Part shown: positions 1-5,968 of the stretch, one piece after another
How positions within the stretch are numbered: position 1 is the stretch's first letter
Layout of the letters: every line of letters starts with the position of its first letter
NCBI GenBank assembly: GCA_017999235.1
Contig: JAGOBN010000068.1
Location: 1 to 10,473 of the forward strand
Direction: 5' to 3'
DNA: 10,473 nucleotides
DNA from: Anaerolineales bacterium
GTDB taxonomy: Bacteria > Chloroflexota > Anaerolineae > Anaerolineales > UBA6663
Position numbers and translations under genes: made by a program
Notes under the pieces: model-generated
Databases searched by the model: none
Seen by the model: only the letters and a program-made list of their open reading frames with translations
What the model was told of the DNA's origin: nothing

Positions 1-115
1 TCAGCAAGCCGAGATAGCGCAGGCCGGCGGCCAGCAGGGTCGCGGCGACGACCACCCAGAAGATGGGCGTTGATTGGGGCGGCCGGCGGGGTGAGGGGCG
101 GGTGTCGGTTGTCAT
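1..115 (-). CDS. N-terminal fragment of a membrane protein, function unknown (truncated by window edge)
   Basis: Only the first 38 codons are inside the window. Read leftward from the ATG at 115, the protein begins with a hydrophilic, Pro/Arg/Thr-rich stretch of about 17 residues (MTTDTRPSPRRPPQ...). A hydrophobic segment follows, FWVVVAATLLAAGLRYLGLL at about residues 19-38, which looks like a first transmembrane helix. Positive charges before the helix predict a cytoplasmic N-terminus. There is no Shine-Dalgarno sequence before the ATG, but a TACAAT box on the same strand lies about 25 bases upstream, so the short leader fits this start. Multi-pass glycosyltransferases and many other membrane proteins begin this way, so no family can be named from this piece. 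Confidence 0.6.
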   Translation of the reverse strand, partial: MTTDTRPSPRRPPQSTPIFWVVVAATLLAAGLRYLGLL

Positions 116-140
116 CGGCAGGCGGCAGTTAGCGGAGAAT

Positions 141-169
141 ATTGTACCCTTGGGCTGGAGGGACAACGG
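141..169 (-). promoter_or_regulatory. Candidate promoter for the leftward membrane-protein gene
   Basis: On the minus strand TACAAT (146-141) matches the -10 consensus at five of six positions. The hexamer 17 bases upstream is CCGTTG (169-164), a poor -35; a closer TTGTCC (166-161) has a spacer of only 14. The predicted start leaves a leader of about 20 bases. The weak -35 overlaps the first ACGGA half-site of the repeat cluster at 164-227, which would suit a regulated promoter. Confidence 0.4.
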
Positions 170-227
170 ATGCACGCCCAACGGATATACGGAGGCAGCC
201 GATCCGTTTGTATCCGTTGATCCGCTT
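164..227. repeat. Cluster of ACGGA/TCCGT half-sites between two divergent promoters
   Basis: CAACGGAT occurs at 164-171 and again at 179-186. Its reverse complement appears as TATCCGTTG at 211-219, a perfect 9-base inverted match to CAACGGATA at 179-187. Inside that pair sit a second inverted pair, ACGGA (189-193) and TCCGT (203-207), and a degenerate copy TCCGC follows at 221-225. The stem could fold as 9+5 base pairs with a 9-base apical loop, but no T-run follows, so it is not a terminator. The position between two outward promoters, overlapping one -35, suggests operator sites for a dimeric regulator; this is inference. Confidence 0.5.
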
Positions 228-306
228 GGCCGCGGGCCATCCGGTGTCGACTGACCCCGGCGCACCGCATTGACCACGCCGCAAAACATCCCTGCAGCCG
301 CTTAAC

Positions 307-335
307 TTGCGCCGCCGGGCCGGCGCGCATACAAT
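307..335 (+). promoter_or_regulatory. Candidate sigma-70-type promoter for the mutarotase-like gene
   Basis: TTGCGC (307-312) and TACAAT (330-335) are separated by the ideal 17 bases, and the -10 lies 33 bases before the ATG at 369. The spacer holds a small palindrome, GCGCCG (309-314) with CGGCGC (321-326), which may be only GC-rich background. Confidence 0.5.
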
Positions 336-368
336 CAGGCCCATTCGATTCACCCCGGCCCCATACCT

Positions 369-1295
369 ATGCTCACAATCGAAACCCTCCCTTCCTTCGG
401 CTGGCAGCGGTGCTGCCGGATCGCCAACGACCAGATCGAACTGATCGTGTCTTTAGACGTCGGCCCGCGGATTCTGCGCTGCGGCTTCCTGGGCGGCCAG
501 AATTTTTTCCACGTGAACCCCGCGCTGCAGGGCCAGACCGGCGGCGACGCGTGGCAGCCGTACGGCGGCCATCGTCTGTGGCACGCGCCCGAAGCCGCGC
601 CGCGCAGCTATGGGCCGGATAACGGGCCGGTAAGCGTGGAGCAGGCGGACGGCCGGGTGCGCTTCACCCAGCCGGTGGAGCCGGCGGCCGGCATTCAAAA
701 AGAAATTGAGATCACGCTCCACCCGACCGCGCCCAGCGTCGCAGTCCGGCATCGGCTGCACAACCGCACCTTGTGGCCGGTGGAACTCGCGCCCTGGGCG
801 CTCACCGTGCTGGCCGCCGGCGGCACCGCCATTCTGCCCCTCCCGCCGCGCGCCCCGCATGGGCCGGACCGGCTCCTGCCCACCAGCCAGTTGACGCTGT
901 GGTCCTACACCGATCTCGGCGACCCGCGCTGGACGCTGGGGACGCGCTATGTGCTGGCGCGCCAGGATCCCAGCCGGCCGGCGTACCAGAAAATCGGCCT
1001 GCACGTGACCGACGGCTGGGCCGGCTACGCGCGCGCCGGCGAGTTGTTCGTCAAAACCTTCGCCGCCGTGGACCCGGCCGCGCGCTACCCGGATTTCAAT
1101 TCGACCTGCGAGGTCTTTATCGACGGCGAGCTGCTGGAACTGGAAACGCTCGGCCCGCTGGCGCCGCTGGCCCCCGGCGGCGCGGCCGAACATCTGGAGA
1201 CCTGGCATCTGTGGCGGGACGTGCCAGCGCCGCGCTCCGACGCCGACGTGGCCGCGCACATCGCGCCGCGCGTGGCGGAACTCAACGCCGGCTGA
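369..1295 (+). CDS. Galactose-mutarotase-like (DUF4380-type) protein, 308 aa
   Basis: The protein resembles a bacterial family of uncharacterised proteins with the galactose-mutarotase/aldose-epimerase beta-sandwich fold, usually labelled DUF4380. Family-like stretches in order are SLDVGPRILRCGF (about 28-40), GGHRLWHAPE (66-75), VRHRLHNRTLWPVELAPWAL (126-144), a GG turn at 151-152, VTDGWAGYARAGELFVKTF (about 213-231) and LLELETLGPLAPLAPG (about 255-270). His68, His128 and Glu75 are candidate sugar-handling residues, but catalysis is not established for the family. There is no signal peptide, so it should be cytoplasmic. The ATG is chosen because the family N-terminus starts here and a promoter lies just upstream; there is no clear Shine-Dalgarno. 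It is followed after 8 bases by the next gene and is probably cotranscribed with it. Family placement is from remembered sequence pattern, not from a search. Confidence 0.75.
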   Translation: MLTIETLPSFGWQRCCRIANDQIELIVSLDVGPRILRCGFLGGQNFFHVNPALQGQTGGDAWQPYGGHRLWHAPEAAPRSYGPDNGPVSVEQADGRVRFTQPVEPAAGIQKEIEITLHPTAPSVAVRHRLHNRTLWPVELAPWALTVLAAGGTAILPLPPRAPHGPDRLLPTSQLTLWSYTDLGDPRWTLGTRYVLARQDPSRPAYQKIGLHVTDGWAGYARAGELFVKTFAAVDPAARYPDFNSTCEVFIDGELLELETLGPLAPLAPGGAAEHLETWHLWRDVPAPRSDADVAAHIAPRVAELNAG

Positions 1296-1303
1296 GGCTG
1301 CGG

Positions 1304-1762
1304 ATGCCGCGCTTTGTGGATTACCAGCGCCAGTGCGAGACGCACGGCTGTCCGCTGATCGAGGTCGGCGCCGAGCGCGGGTGCTTGTTTGATTTCATGG
1401 ACGAGCACCTGGGGGGCCTGACGGTGGCGGACGTGGTGCCCGACAGCGGCCCGGACCGGCCGGGCGCGCTGGTCTTTGCCGACGGCCATACGCTCCCGCT
1501 GCTCTGCCCGCATTGCGCGGAAGCCGCGCGCCTGGACGAGCCGGACACGCTGCTAACACACCTGGCCGGCTTGACGCTGGTGGCTTTTGAGTATGTGGAT
1601 GATGACGAGGGCCGGCAGCTGCTGCTGCTCTTCGCGGCCGACCCGGAGGCCGATCTCGACGACGAGACCGTTGAATTGGTGGAAGTGGCCACCCACCCCG
1701 AGAGCGCGCGCCGCTTGACCTGCCCGCGCGAACGGCGCGCCCGCTATCGCCAGGCGGGCTAG
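1304..1762 (+). CDS. Small cysteine-containing hypothetical protein, 152 aa
   Basis: I do not recognise this protein. It has six cysteines: C11 and C16 (CETHGC), C27, C68 and C71 (CPHC) and C140. The CX4C plus CX2C pairs could bind zinc like a ribbon, but the spacing matches no family I can name. The rest is acidic and rich in Asp/Glu (DDDEG and DLDDETVE near 99-125), ending in an Arg-rich tail (RERRARYR). There is no signal peptide or membrane segment. The frame stays open upstream to 773, but that part is the out-of-frame shadow of the preceding gene. The first ATG after its stop, with an 8-base gap, is the natural start and suggests translational coupling. Reality of the gene is supported by tight spacing and a protein-like composition. 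Confidence 0.65.
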   Translation: MPRFVDYQRQCETHGCPLIEVGAERGCLFDFMDEHLGGLTVADVVPDSGPDRPGALVFADGHTLPLLCPHCAEAARLDEPDTLLTHLAGLTLVAFEYVDDDEGRQLLLLFAADPEADLDDETVELVEVATHPESARRLTCPRERRARYRQAG

Positions 1763-1780
1763 GTGGCCGGCCGGCGGCAA

Positions 1781-1813
1781 TCAAGATAAAACTTTAGCAC
1801 AGTCATCAAGGGA
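1781..1813 (+). promoter_or_regulatory. AT-rich leader with ribosome binding site before the 79-aa gene
   Basis: The short gap after the stop at 1762 contains the only AT-rich patch nearby. TAAAAC at 1787-1792 is a weak -10 candidate with no recognisable -35. AAGGGA at 1808-1813 is a good Shine-Dalgarno 8 bases before the ATG at 1822 and fixes that start. Transcription may simply read through from the upstream genes. Confidence 0.4.
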
Positions 1814-1821
1814 CTGACGTT

Positions 1822-2061
1822 ATGGCAGAACAGTACATCGTCACGTACGACACTCACGGCCTCTCGCTGGAGGGGCGTAAATTCACGCACAAGCAGATCA
1901 TGGGCGCCCTGGCGGAAGGCATCTTCCGGCCGGGGATGCGCTTCCGCCGCGGCCGCGCCGAGTACGTGCTTACGCGCGACGGCCTGGTGCCGCGCCGGCG
2001 CTCGGAGCCCGAGCGCGCCGAAGCCGAAGTGGAAGAAGACACCGCCGAGAGTGAAGAGTAG
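1822..2061 (+). CDS. Small hypothetical protein with acidic tail, 79 aa
   Basis: No family is recognised. The first 55 residues look like a compact folded unit (YIVTYDTHGLSLEGRKFTHK...) with many basic residues at 37-60. The last 20 residues are almost all Glu, Asp, Ala and Ser (AEAEVEEDTAESEE), a disordered acidic tail. There is no signal sequence and no membrane segment. The start is well supported by AAGGGA 8 bases upstream. The stop at 2061 lies 31 bases before the ATG of the large regulator at 2093, or overlaps by 11 bases the alternative GTG start at 2051, so the two are probably cotranscribed. A basic head with an acidic tail could suit a nucleic-acid or regulator-binding partner; that is a guess. 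Confidence 0.65.
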   Translation: MAEQYIVTYDTHGLSLEGRKFTHKQIMGALAEGIFRPGMRFRRGRAEYVLTRDGLVPRRRSEPERAEAEVEEDTAESEE

Positions 2062-2092
2062 CCCGTCCGTCCCCGCTAACCCCGCCGCCCCC

Positions 2093-5000
2093 ATGCTCGC
2101 CGTCCGTTTGTTCGGCGCGCCGGCCGTGGAATACGCCGGCCGGCCGCTGGTCTTGCCCCGCCGCAAGAGCCGCGCCCTGGTCTTTTACCTGGCCGCCCAG
2201 CCGCACCCTGTCCGGCGTGAGACACTCTTGGCCTTGTTCTGGCCGGACGCCGAGCGCGCCGCCGGCCAGCAGACGCTGCGGACCACCCTGCACGGCCTGC
2301 GGCAAGCCTTGGGCGAGAGCCTGCGGGCCGAAGACGACACCCTGGCCCTGGACGCCGCGGTGGTGGTGGACGCGCGGCATTTCACCGCCAGCCTGAAAAC
2401 CGCCGGCGACGCCGCCGCCCTGAGCGCGGCCCTGGAGCTGTATCGGGGTGAATTCCTGGCCGGCTTCAGCCTGCCGGACGCGCCCGCTTTTGACGACTGG
2501 GCCGCCGCTGAGCGGGAACGCTACCGCCGGCTGGCGGTCCGCGCCTTGACCACCCTGAGTCACCACCAGGAAGCCGGCGCCGCTTACTCCGCCGCGCTGG
2601 AGGCGCTGGAACGCGCTCTGGCCCTGGATCCGCTGCAAGAAGACATTCAACGCGCCGCCCTGCGCCTGCACTATCTGGCCGGCGACCGGGCCGGCGCCAT
2701 CCGCCGCTACGAGCAGCTGCGCCGGCTGCTGGATGAAGAGATGGGCGTGCCGCCGATGGCCGAGACGCGCGCGCTCTACGACGCCATCATCACCGACACC
2801 CTGACACCCGCGCCAGCGGCCGCCGCGCCGGCCCCCCTCCCGCGGCCGCCCGAACCCGAGGCCGCGGCCCCGCCGTTCACCGGCCGGAGCCGGGAGCTGG
2901 AGACTCTGCGCGGACTGTTGCCAGGCCACCGCCTGGCCCTCCTGGAGGGCGAGGCCGGCATCGGCAAATCGCGGCTGGCGGAAGAGTTTCTGCGCTCCGC
3001 CGCCGGCCTGGCCCTGGTTGGCGCTGCGCGCGAACTAGAGCAGGCCTTGCCGTACCAGCCCATCCGCGAGGCGCTGCGCGGCCTGCTGGCCCGGCCGGAA
3101 TGGCCGGAGCGGCGCGCGGCCATTGCCGCCACCCTGCCCAGCCTGTGGTGCGATGAAGCGGCGCGCCTCCTGCCGGAGCTTAACTTTAGCCAGCCGGCCG
3201 GCCCCGCGGGGTATCTCGCCTCCGCCGCGCCGGATGAGCCTCGCCTCTGGGAAGGCGTTTTGCAATTCCTCACCGCGCTGGCCCACGCCGCCGGCCAACG
3301 CCTCCTGCTGTTTTTGGATGATCTGCAATGGGCGGATGCCTCGACGCTCGCGCTGGTGGGTTATCTCGTGCGGCGCGCCGAAGTGACCGGCGCCCCGCTG
3401 TTCATTTTAGGGGCCGCGCGCCCCTACACCTCCCGCTCGCCGCTGGCCGTTTTGCAGCAGGCGCTCACCCGCGAGGGCCGCCTCACCCGGCTGCCGCTGA
3501 GCCGGCTGACCAACGACGACGTGATCGGTTTGGCGCGGCATCTCAGCCCGGATTTCGCCCAGCCGCTGGCGTATTGGCTGCGCCAAAACTCCGAGGGCAA
3601 CCCGTACATCCTGGCTGAGCTGGTCCGCGCCCTGCGCGGCCAGCAGATCCTTAAACCCGGCGGCGCGCTGGACCTCGCCGCGCTGTCGGCCGAGCCGATG
3701 GTGCCGCAGACCATCTACAGCCTAATCCAATCCCGGCTGGCCCGCCTGTCCGACCCCGCCCGGCGCGTGCTGGACGCGGCCGTGGCCGCCGGCCGCGAGT
3801 TTGAGTTTGAGGTGGTGGCGCACGCGGCCGGCCTCTCGGAGGCTGCGGCCCTGGATGCGCTGGACGAGCTGCGCGCCGCGCACCTGGTCCTGGCCGGCGC
3901 GGACCCCAGCCGCTGGCGCTTTGACCACAGCCTGACCATGGAAGTGGCCTACCGTGAGGTGGGCGAGCCGCGCCACCGGCTCTTGCACCGGCGCATCGCC
4001 GAGGCGCTGGAGACGCTGCGCCGTGACCGGCTGGAGAGCTTGGCCGGCGTCTTGGCCTGGCATTTTGGCGAGGGCGGCGCGCCTGAGCGCGCCTCCCCCC
4101 ACGCCTGGCGCGCCGGCCAGCAGGCCGCGCAATTGGCCGCCTGGCGGGAAGCCACCGCCTTCTTTGAGCAGGCCCTGGCCGGCGCCGACAGCCGGATGCG
4201 GCTGGCGATCCTGACCGCGCTGGGCGTGGCGCGCTTCCACGCCGGCCAATCCGCCCTGGCCACCGAAGCGCTGCGGCTGGCGCTGGCGGAGTCCCGGCAC
4301 GAGCCTGCCCAAAGCGAAGCCATCCGCCGGGTGCTGGCCCAGACCCTGCTCAATCAGGGCCGCTTTGCGGACGTGATCGAGGAGGCCCAGGCGCTCCTGG
4401 CTGAGTCCGCCGCCGCGCCGGATTGGGCCATCACGGCCGAACTGTTGTGGGGCACGGCCTTGTCCCTGGAGGGCGCCGAACTCCCTGCCGCCGCCGAGCA
4501 CCTGCACCGCGCCGAAACGCTCCTGGAGGCCAGCCCGCAGCCGGACCGGGCGCGGCTGGCGCAGGCTAAGTTCGAACTCGGCAGTGTGGCCGCCCAGCAG
4601 GGCGACCTGCGGCGGGCGCTCCAGTTGTATGAAGAAACCCTGGCGGTGGCCCCCGCCGATGACCGCGCCGAGACCTGGCGCATCTTGGCCTCCAACAATC
4701 TGGCCTATCACCTGCATCTGCTGGGGGACCCGGCCGCCGGCGCGCATATCCAGCGCGGTCTGGCGCTGGCGCGCGAGGCCGGCAACTTAAATATGCTGCC
4801 GTTTCTGCTCTCCACGCAGGGCGAGATCGCTTTGGCCGCCGGCGACCTCGACGCGGCGGAGGCCGCCTTCACCGACGGCCTGGCGCTGGCGGAACAACTC
4901 AGCAACGCGGAACGCCAGGCCGGCCTGACCGCCAATCTCGGACGCCTGGCCGCCGTGCGCGGGGAGCCGGCCGCGGCCATCCACCGGCTGTCCACGGCGG

Positions 5001-5179
5001 TGGCCCGCGCCGACGCGCTGGGCACCCAGCATCTCTCCGCCCAGATCCGGCTGTGGCTGGTGCCGCTCCTGCCCCCGGCCGAGGCCCGCGTGACCTTAGC
5101 GGAAGCGCGCGCCCTGGCCGAGAACGGCGGCCGGCGGCGCCTGCTGGAAGAAATCCAACACCTCGAAAGCACGCTCTAA
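2093..5179 (+). CDS. AfsR/SARP-type regulator: winged helix, BTAD, ATPase and TPR repeats, 1028 aa
   Basis: A large transcriptional activator of the SARP/AfsR type. Numbering from the ATG at 2093, residues 1-90 form an OmpR-like winged helix (MLAVRLFGAPAVEYAG; RRKSRALVFYLA; LLALFWPDAER; TLHGLRQAL). Residues about 94-236 are the BTAD all-helical domain (VDARHF, LYRGEFLAGF, IRRYEQLRRLLDEEMGV). An Ala/Pro linker leads to a STAND/AAA_16-like ATPase with Walker A GEAGIGKS (286-293, Lys292) and Walker B LLLFLDDLQWAD (404-415, Asp409-Asp410). From about 626 to the end it is helical TPR-like repeats, probably the signal-input part. No LuxR-type helix-turn-helix is present at the C-terminus. A GTG at 2051 would add 14 low-complexity residues; the ATG is preferred because family members start with this MLxVRLFG strand. 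Neither start has a well-spaced Shine-Dalgarno (GGAAG at 2031-2035 is 15 bases from the GTG). SARP-like boxes lie just downstream, before yceI, so that gene is a likely target. Confidence 0.88.
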   Translation: MLAVRLFGAPAVEYAGRPLVLPRRKSRALVFYLAAQPHPVRRETLLALFWPDAERAAGQQTLRTTLHGLRQALGESLRAEDDTLALDAAVVVDARHFTASLKTAGDAAALSAALELYRGEFLAGFSLPDAPAFDDWAAAERERYRRLAVRALTTLSHHQEAGAAYSAALEALERALALDPLQEDIQRAALRLHYLAGDRAGAIRRYEQLRRLLDEEMGVPPMAETRALYDAIITDTLTPAPAAAAPAPLPRPPEPEAAAPPFTGRSRELETLRGLLPGHRLALLEGEAGIGKSRLAEEFLRSAAGLALVGAARELEQALPYQPIREALRGLLARPEWPERRAAIAATLPSLWCDEAARLLPELNFSQPAGPAGYLASAAPDEPRLWEGVLQFLTALAHAAGQRLLLFLDDLQWADASTLALVGYLVRRAEVTGAPLFILGAARPYTSRSPLAVLQQALTREGRLTRLPLSRLTNDDVIGLARHLSPDFAQPLAYWLRQNSEGNPYILAELVRALRGQQILKPGGALDLAALSAEPMVPQTIYSLIQSRLARLSDPARRVLDAAVAAGREFEFEVVAHAAGLSEAAALDALDELRAAHLVLAGADPSRWRFDHSLTMEVAYREVGEPRHRLLHRRIAEALETLRRDRLESLAGVLAWHFGEGGAPERASPHAWRAGQQAAQLAAWREATAFFEQALAGADSRMRLAILTALGVARFHAGQSALATEALRLALAESRHEPAQSEAIRRVLAQTLLNQGRFADVIEEAQALLAESAAAPDWAITAELLWGTALSLEGAELPAAAEHLHRAETLLEASPQPDRARLAQAKFELGSVAAQQGDLRRALQLYEETLAVAPADDRAETWRILASNNLAYHLHLLGDPAAGAHIQRGLALAREAGNLNMLPFLLSTQGEIALAAGDLDAAEAAFTDGLALAEQLSNAERQAGLTANLGRLAAVRGEPAAAIHRLSTAVARADALGTQHLSAQIRLWLVPLLPPAEARVTLAEARALAENGGRRRLLEEIQHLESTL

Positions 5180-5203
5180 GCCGGAACGCTGGTTGCCCCT
5201 TTC

Positions 5204-5240
5204 CGCCTGAACCAGAGAGATGCGGTCCACCGTTCAGGCG
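5204..5240 (+). terminator. Inverted repeat after the regulator gene: possible terminator or operator
   Basis: CGCCTGAAC (5204-5212) and GTTCAGGCG (5232-5240) are perfect 9-base complements around a 19-base loop, 24 bases after the regulator stop, and are followed by only TTT. That is a weak intrinsic terminator. The right arm contains GTTCAGG, which resembles the GTTCACG repeat units that begin at the next base, so the arms could instead be additional regulator sites. Confidence 0.4.
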
Positions 5241-5284
5241 TTTACGCTCCTGTTCACGCCCCGGTCACGCTCGGCCTCTATCCT
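5241..5284 (+). promoter_or_regulatory. SARP-type promoter of the YceI gene: three direct heptamers plus -10
   Basis: Direct repeats TTTACGC (5241-5247), TTCACGC (5253-5259) and GTCACGC (5264-5270) start 12 and 11 bases apart. An 8-base gap leads to the -10 candidate TATCCT (5279-5284), and no normal -35 is present. Repeats that replace the -35, have about 11-base spacing and lie 8 bases from the -10 are the known hallmark of SARP-activated promoters. The same arrangement with identical spacings recurs at 9325-9368. The predicted leader is about 38 bases. A PhoP-type (GTTCACC-like) box is the alternative reading. Confidence 0.65.
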
Positions 5285-5314
5285 GTGGCCATCGAACGGA
5301 AACATTCACGCATC

Positions 5315-5319
5315 AGGAG
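5315..5319 (+). promoter_or_regulatory. Ribosome binding site deciding the YceI start
   Basis: AGGAG lies 9 bases before the ATG at 5329. It rules out the longer open frame that runs upstream to 5053 through the regulator gene. Confidence 0.75.
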
Positions 5320-5328
5320 CTTACGACC

Positions 5329-5877
5329 ATGGCTTGGAACATTGACACTTCCCACTCGCAAATCACCTTCACCGTGCGCCACATGATGATCTCGAACGTG
5401 CGCGGCCGCTTCGAGAACTTCAGCGGCACGGTCAACTTCAACGAGCAGGACCCGGCGCAGTCCACGGTGGACGTCCAGATCGACGCCGCCAGCATCAACA
5501 CCAAAGACGAGAAGCGCGACGGCCACCTGAAGTCCGGCGACTTCCTGGACGCCGAGAAGTTCCCGCAGCTGACCTTCAAGAGCAAGCGCGTCGAGAAGAC
5601 CAGCGACAACACCGGCCGGATCACGGGCGACCTGAGCATCCGCGGCATCACCAAAGAAGTGGTGCTGGCTGTCGAGTACAACGGCCAGGCCAAGAGCCCG
5701 TGGGGGACCACCAGCGCCGGCTTCACCGCCGCCACCAAGATCAGCCGCAAAGAGTGGGACCTGAACTGGAACGTGGCCCTCGAGACCGGCGGCCTGCTGG
5801 TCGGTGACGAAGTCAAGATTGAGATCGAGCTTGAGATCGTCAAGCAGCCCGAGGCCCAGGCGGCCGCGGCGGCGTAA
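5329..5877 (+). CDS. YceI-family (lipid-binding lipocalin-like) protein, 182 aa
   Basis: A single-domain YceI-family protein. The family forms a beta-barrel that binds isoprenoid or other amphiphilic molecules; many members are linked to stress or isoprenoid quinone handling. Diagnostic stretches are WNIDTSHSQITFTVRHMMIS near the N-terminus, VRGRFENFSGTVNF (about 22-35), IDAASINTKDEKRDGHLKS (about 47-65), GDFLDAEKFPQLTFKS (about 66-81), and GDLSIRGITKEV (about 96-107). Length fits the family. No signal peptide precedes the domain, so this member is predicted to be cytoplasmic, unlike E. coli YceI. The short Ala/Gln tail is not part of the fold. Codons favour AAC, AAG, ATC and ACC, and GCCGGC is scarcer than in the neighbours, consistent with high expression. 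Its promoter carries SARP-like boxes and its transcript ends at the hairpin at 5901-5932. Confidence 0.92.
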   Translation: MAWNIDTSHSQITFTVRHMMISNVRGRFENFSGTVNFNEQDPAQSTVDVQIDAASINTKDEKRDGHLKSGDFLDAEKFPQLTFKSKRVEKTSDNTGRITGDLSIRGITKEVVLAVEYNGQAKSPWGTTSAGFTAATKISRKEWDLNWNVALETGGLLVGDEVKIEIELEIVKQPEAQAAAAA

Positions 5878-5900
5878 GCGCTCTTTCGCCCACCGCCTTG

Positions 5901-5932
5901 AAAACGGGACGTCCCAACGGCGTCCCGTTTTT
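5901..5932 (+). terminator. Intrinsic terminator after the YceI gene
   Basis: AAAACGGGAC (5901-5910) pairs perfectly with GTCCCGTTTT (5922-5931) around an 11-base loop, and the right arm ends in five T residues (5928-5932). It lies 23 bases after the YceI stop. With A-runs on the left arm it may also work on the opposite strand, though no leftward gene needs it here. Confidence 0.85.
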
Positions 5933-5960
5933 GATTCCCGCCGCGGCCCTCAGGTATACT
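5931..5960 (+). promoter_or_regulatory. Promoter of the MFS gene, likely giving a leaderless transcript
   Basis: TTGATT (5931-5936) and TATACT (5955-5960) are 18 bases apart and are good -35 and -10 matches. Only 8 bases separate the -10 from the GTG at 5969, so transcription should begin at or within a base or two of the start codon. The -35 shares its first two T residues with the T-run of the upstream terminator. Confidence 0.65.
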
Positions 5961-5968
5961 CCGGCCCC

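Noticed and set aside
309..326. GCGCCG/CGGCGC palindrome in the promoter spacer as an operator
   Set aside because: Palindromes of this kind are expected often in such GC-rich sequence, and no second copy or conserved partner is seen.
453..1259. Long open frame of 268 codons antisense to the mutarotase-like gene
   Set aside because: Composition is Gly/Arg/Gln-rich with no domain pattern. Such antisense frames are common in GC-rich DNA, and the sense strand has a recognisable family.
773..1303. Upstream extension of the small cysteine-protein frame
   Set aside because: The extra residues are Ala/Arg-rich and overlap the preceding gene out of frame. The protein-like sequence begins at the ATG at 1304.
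1970..2929. 319-codon frame antisense to the start of the SARP-type regulator
   Set aside because: It covers the clear winged-helix/BTAD coding region and has the low-complexity look of a shadow frame.
3722..4747. 341-codon frame antisense to the TPR region
   Set aside because: It is Gly/Gln/Arg-rich with no motifs and overlaps the well-supported regulator.
5291..5328. Riboswitch in the yceI leader
   Set aside because: The leader is only about 38 bases and shows no stable stem beyond the ribosome binding site.
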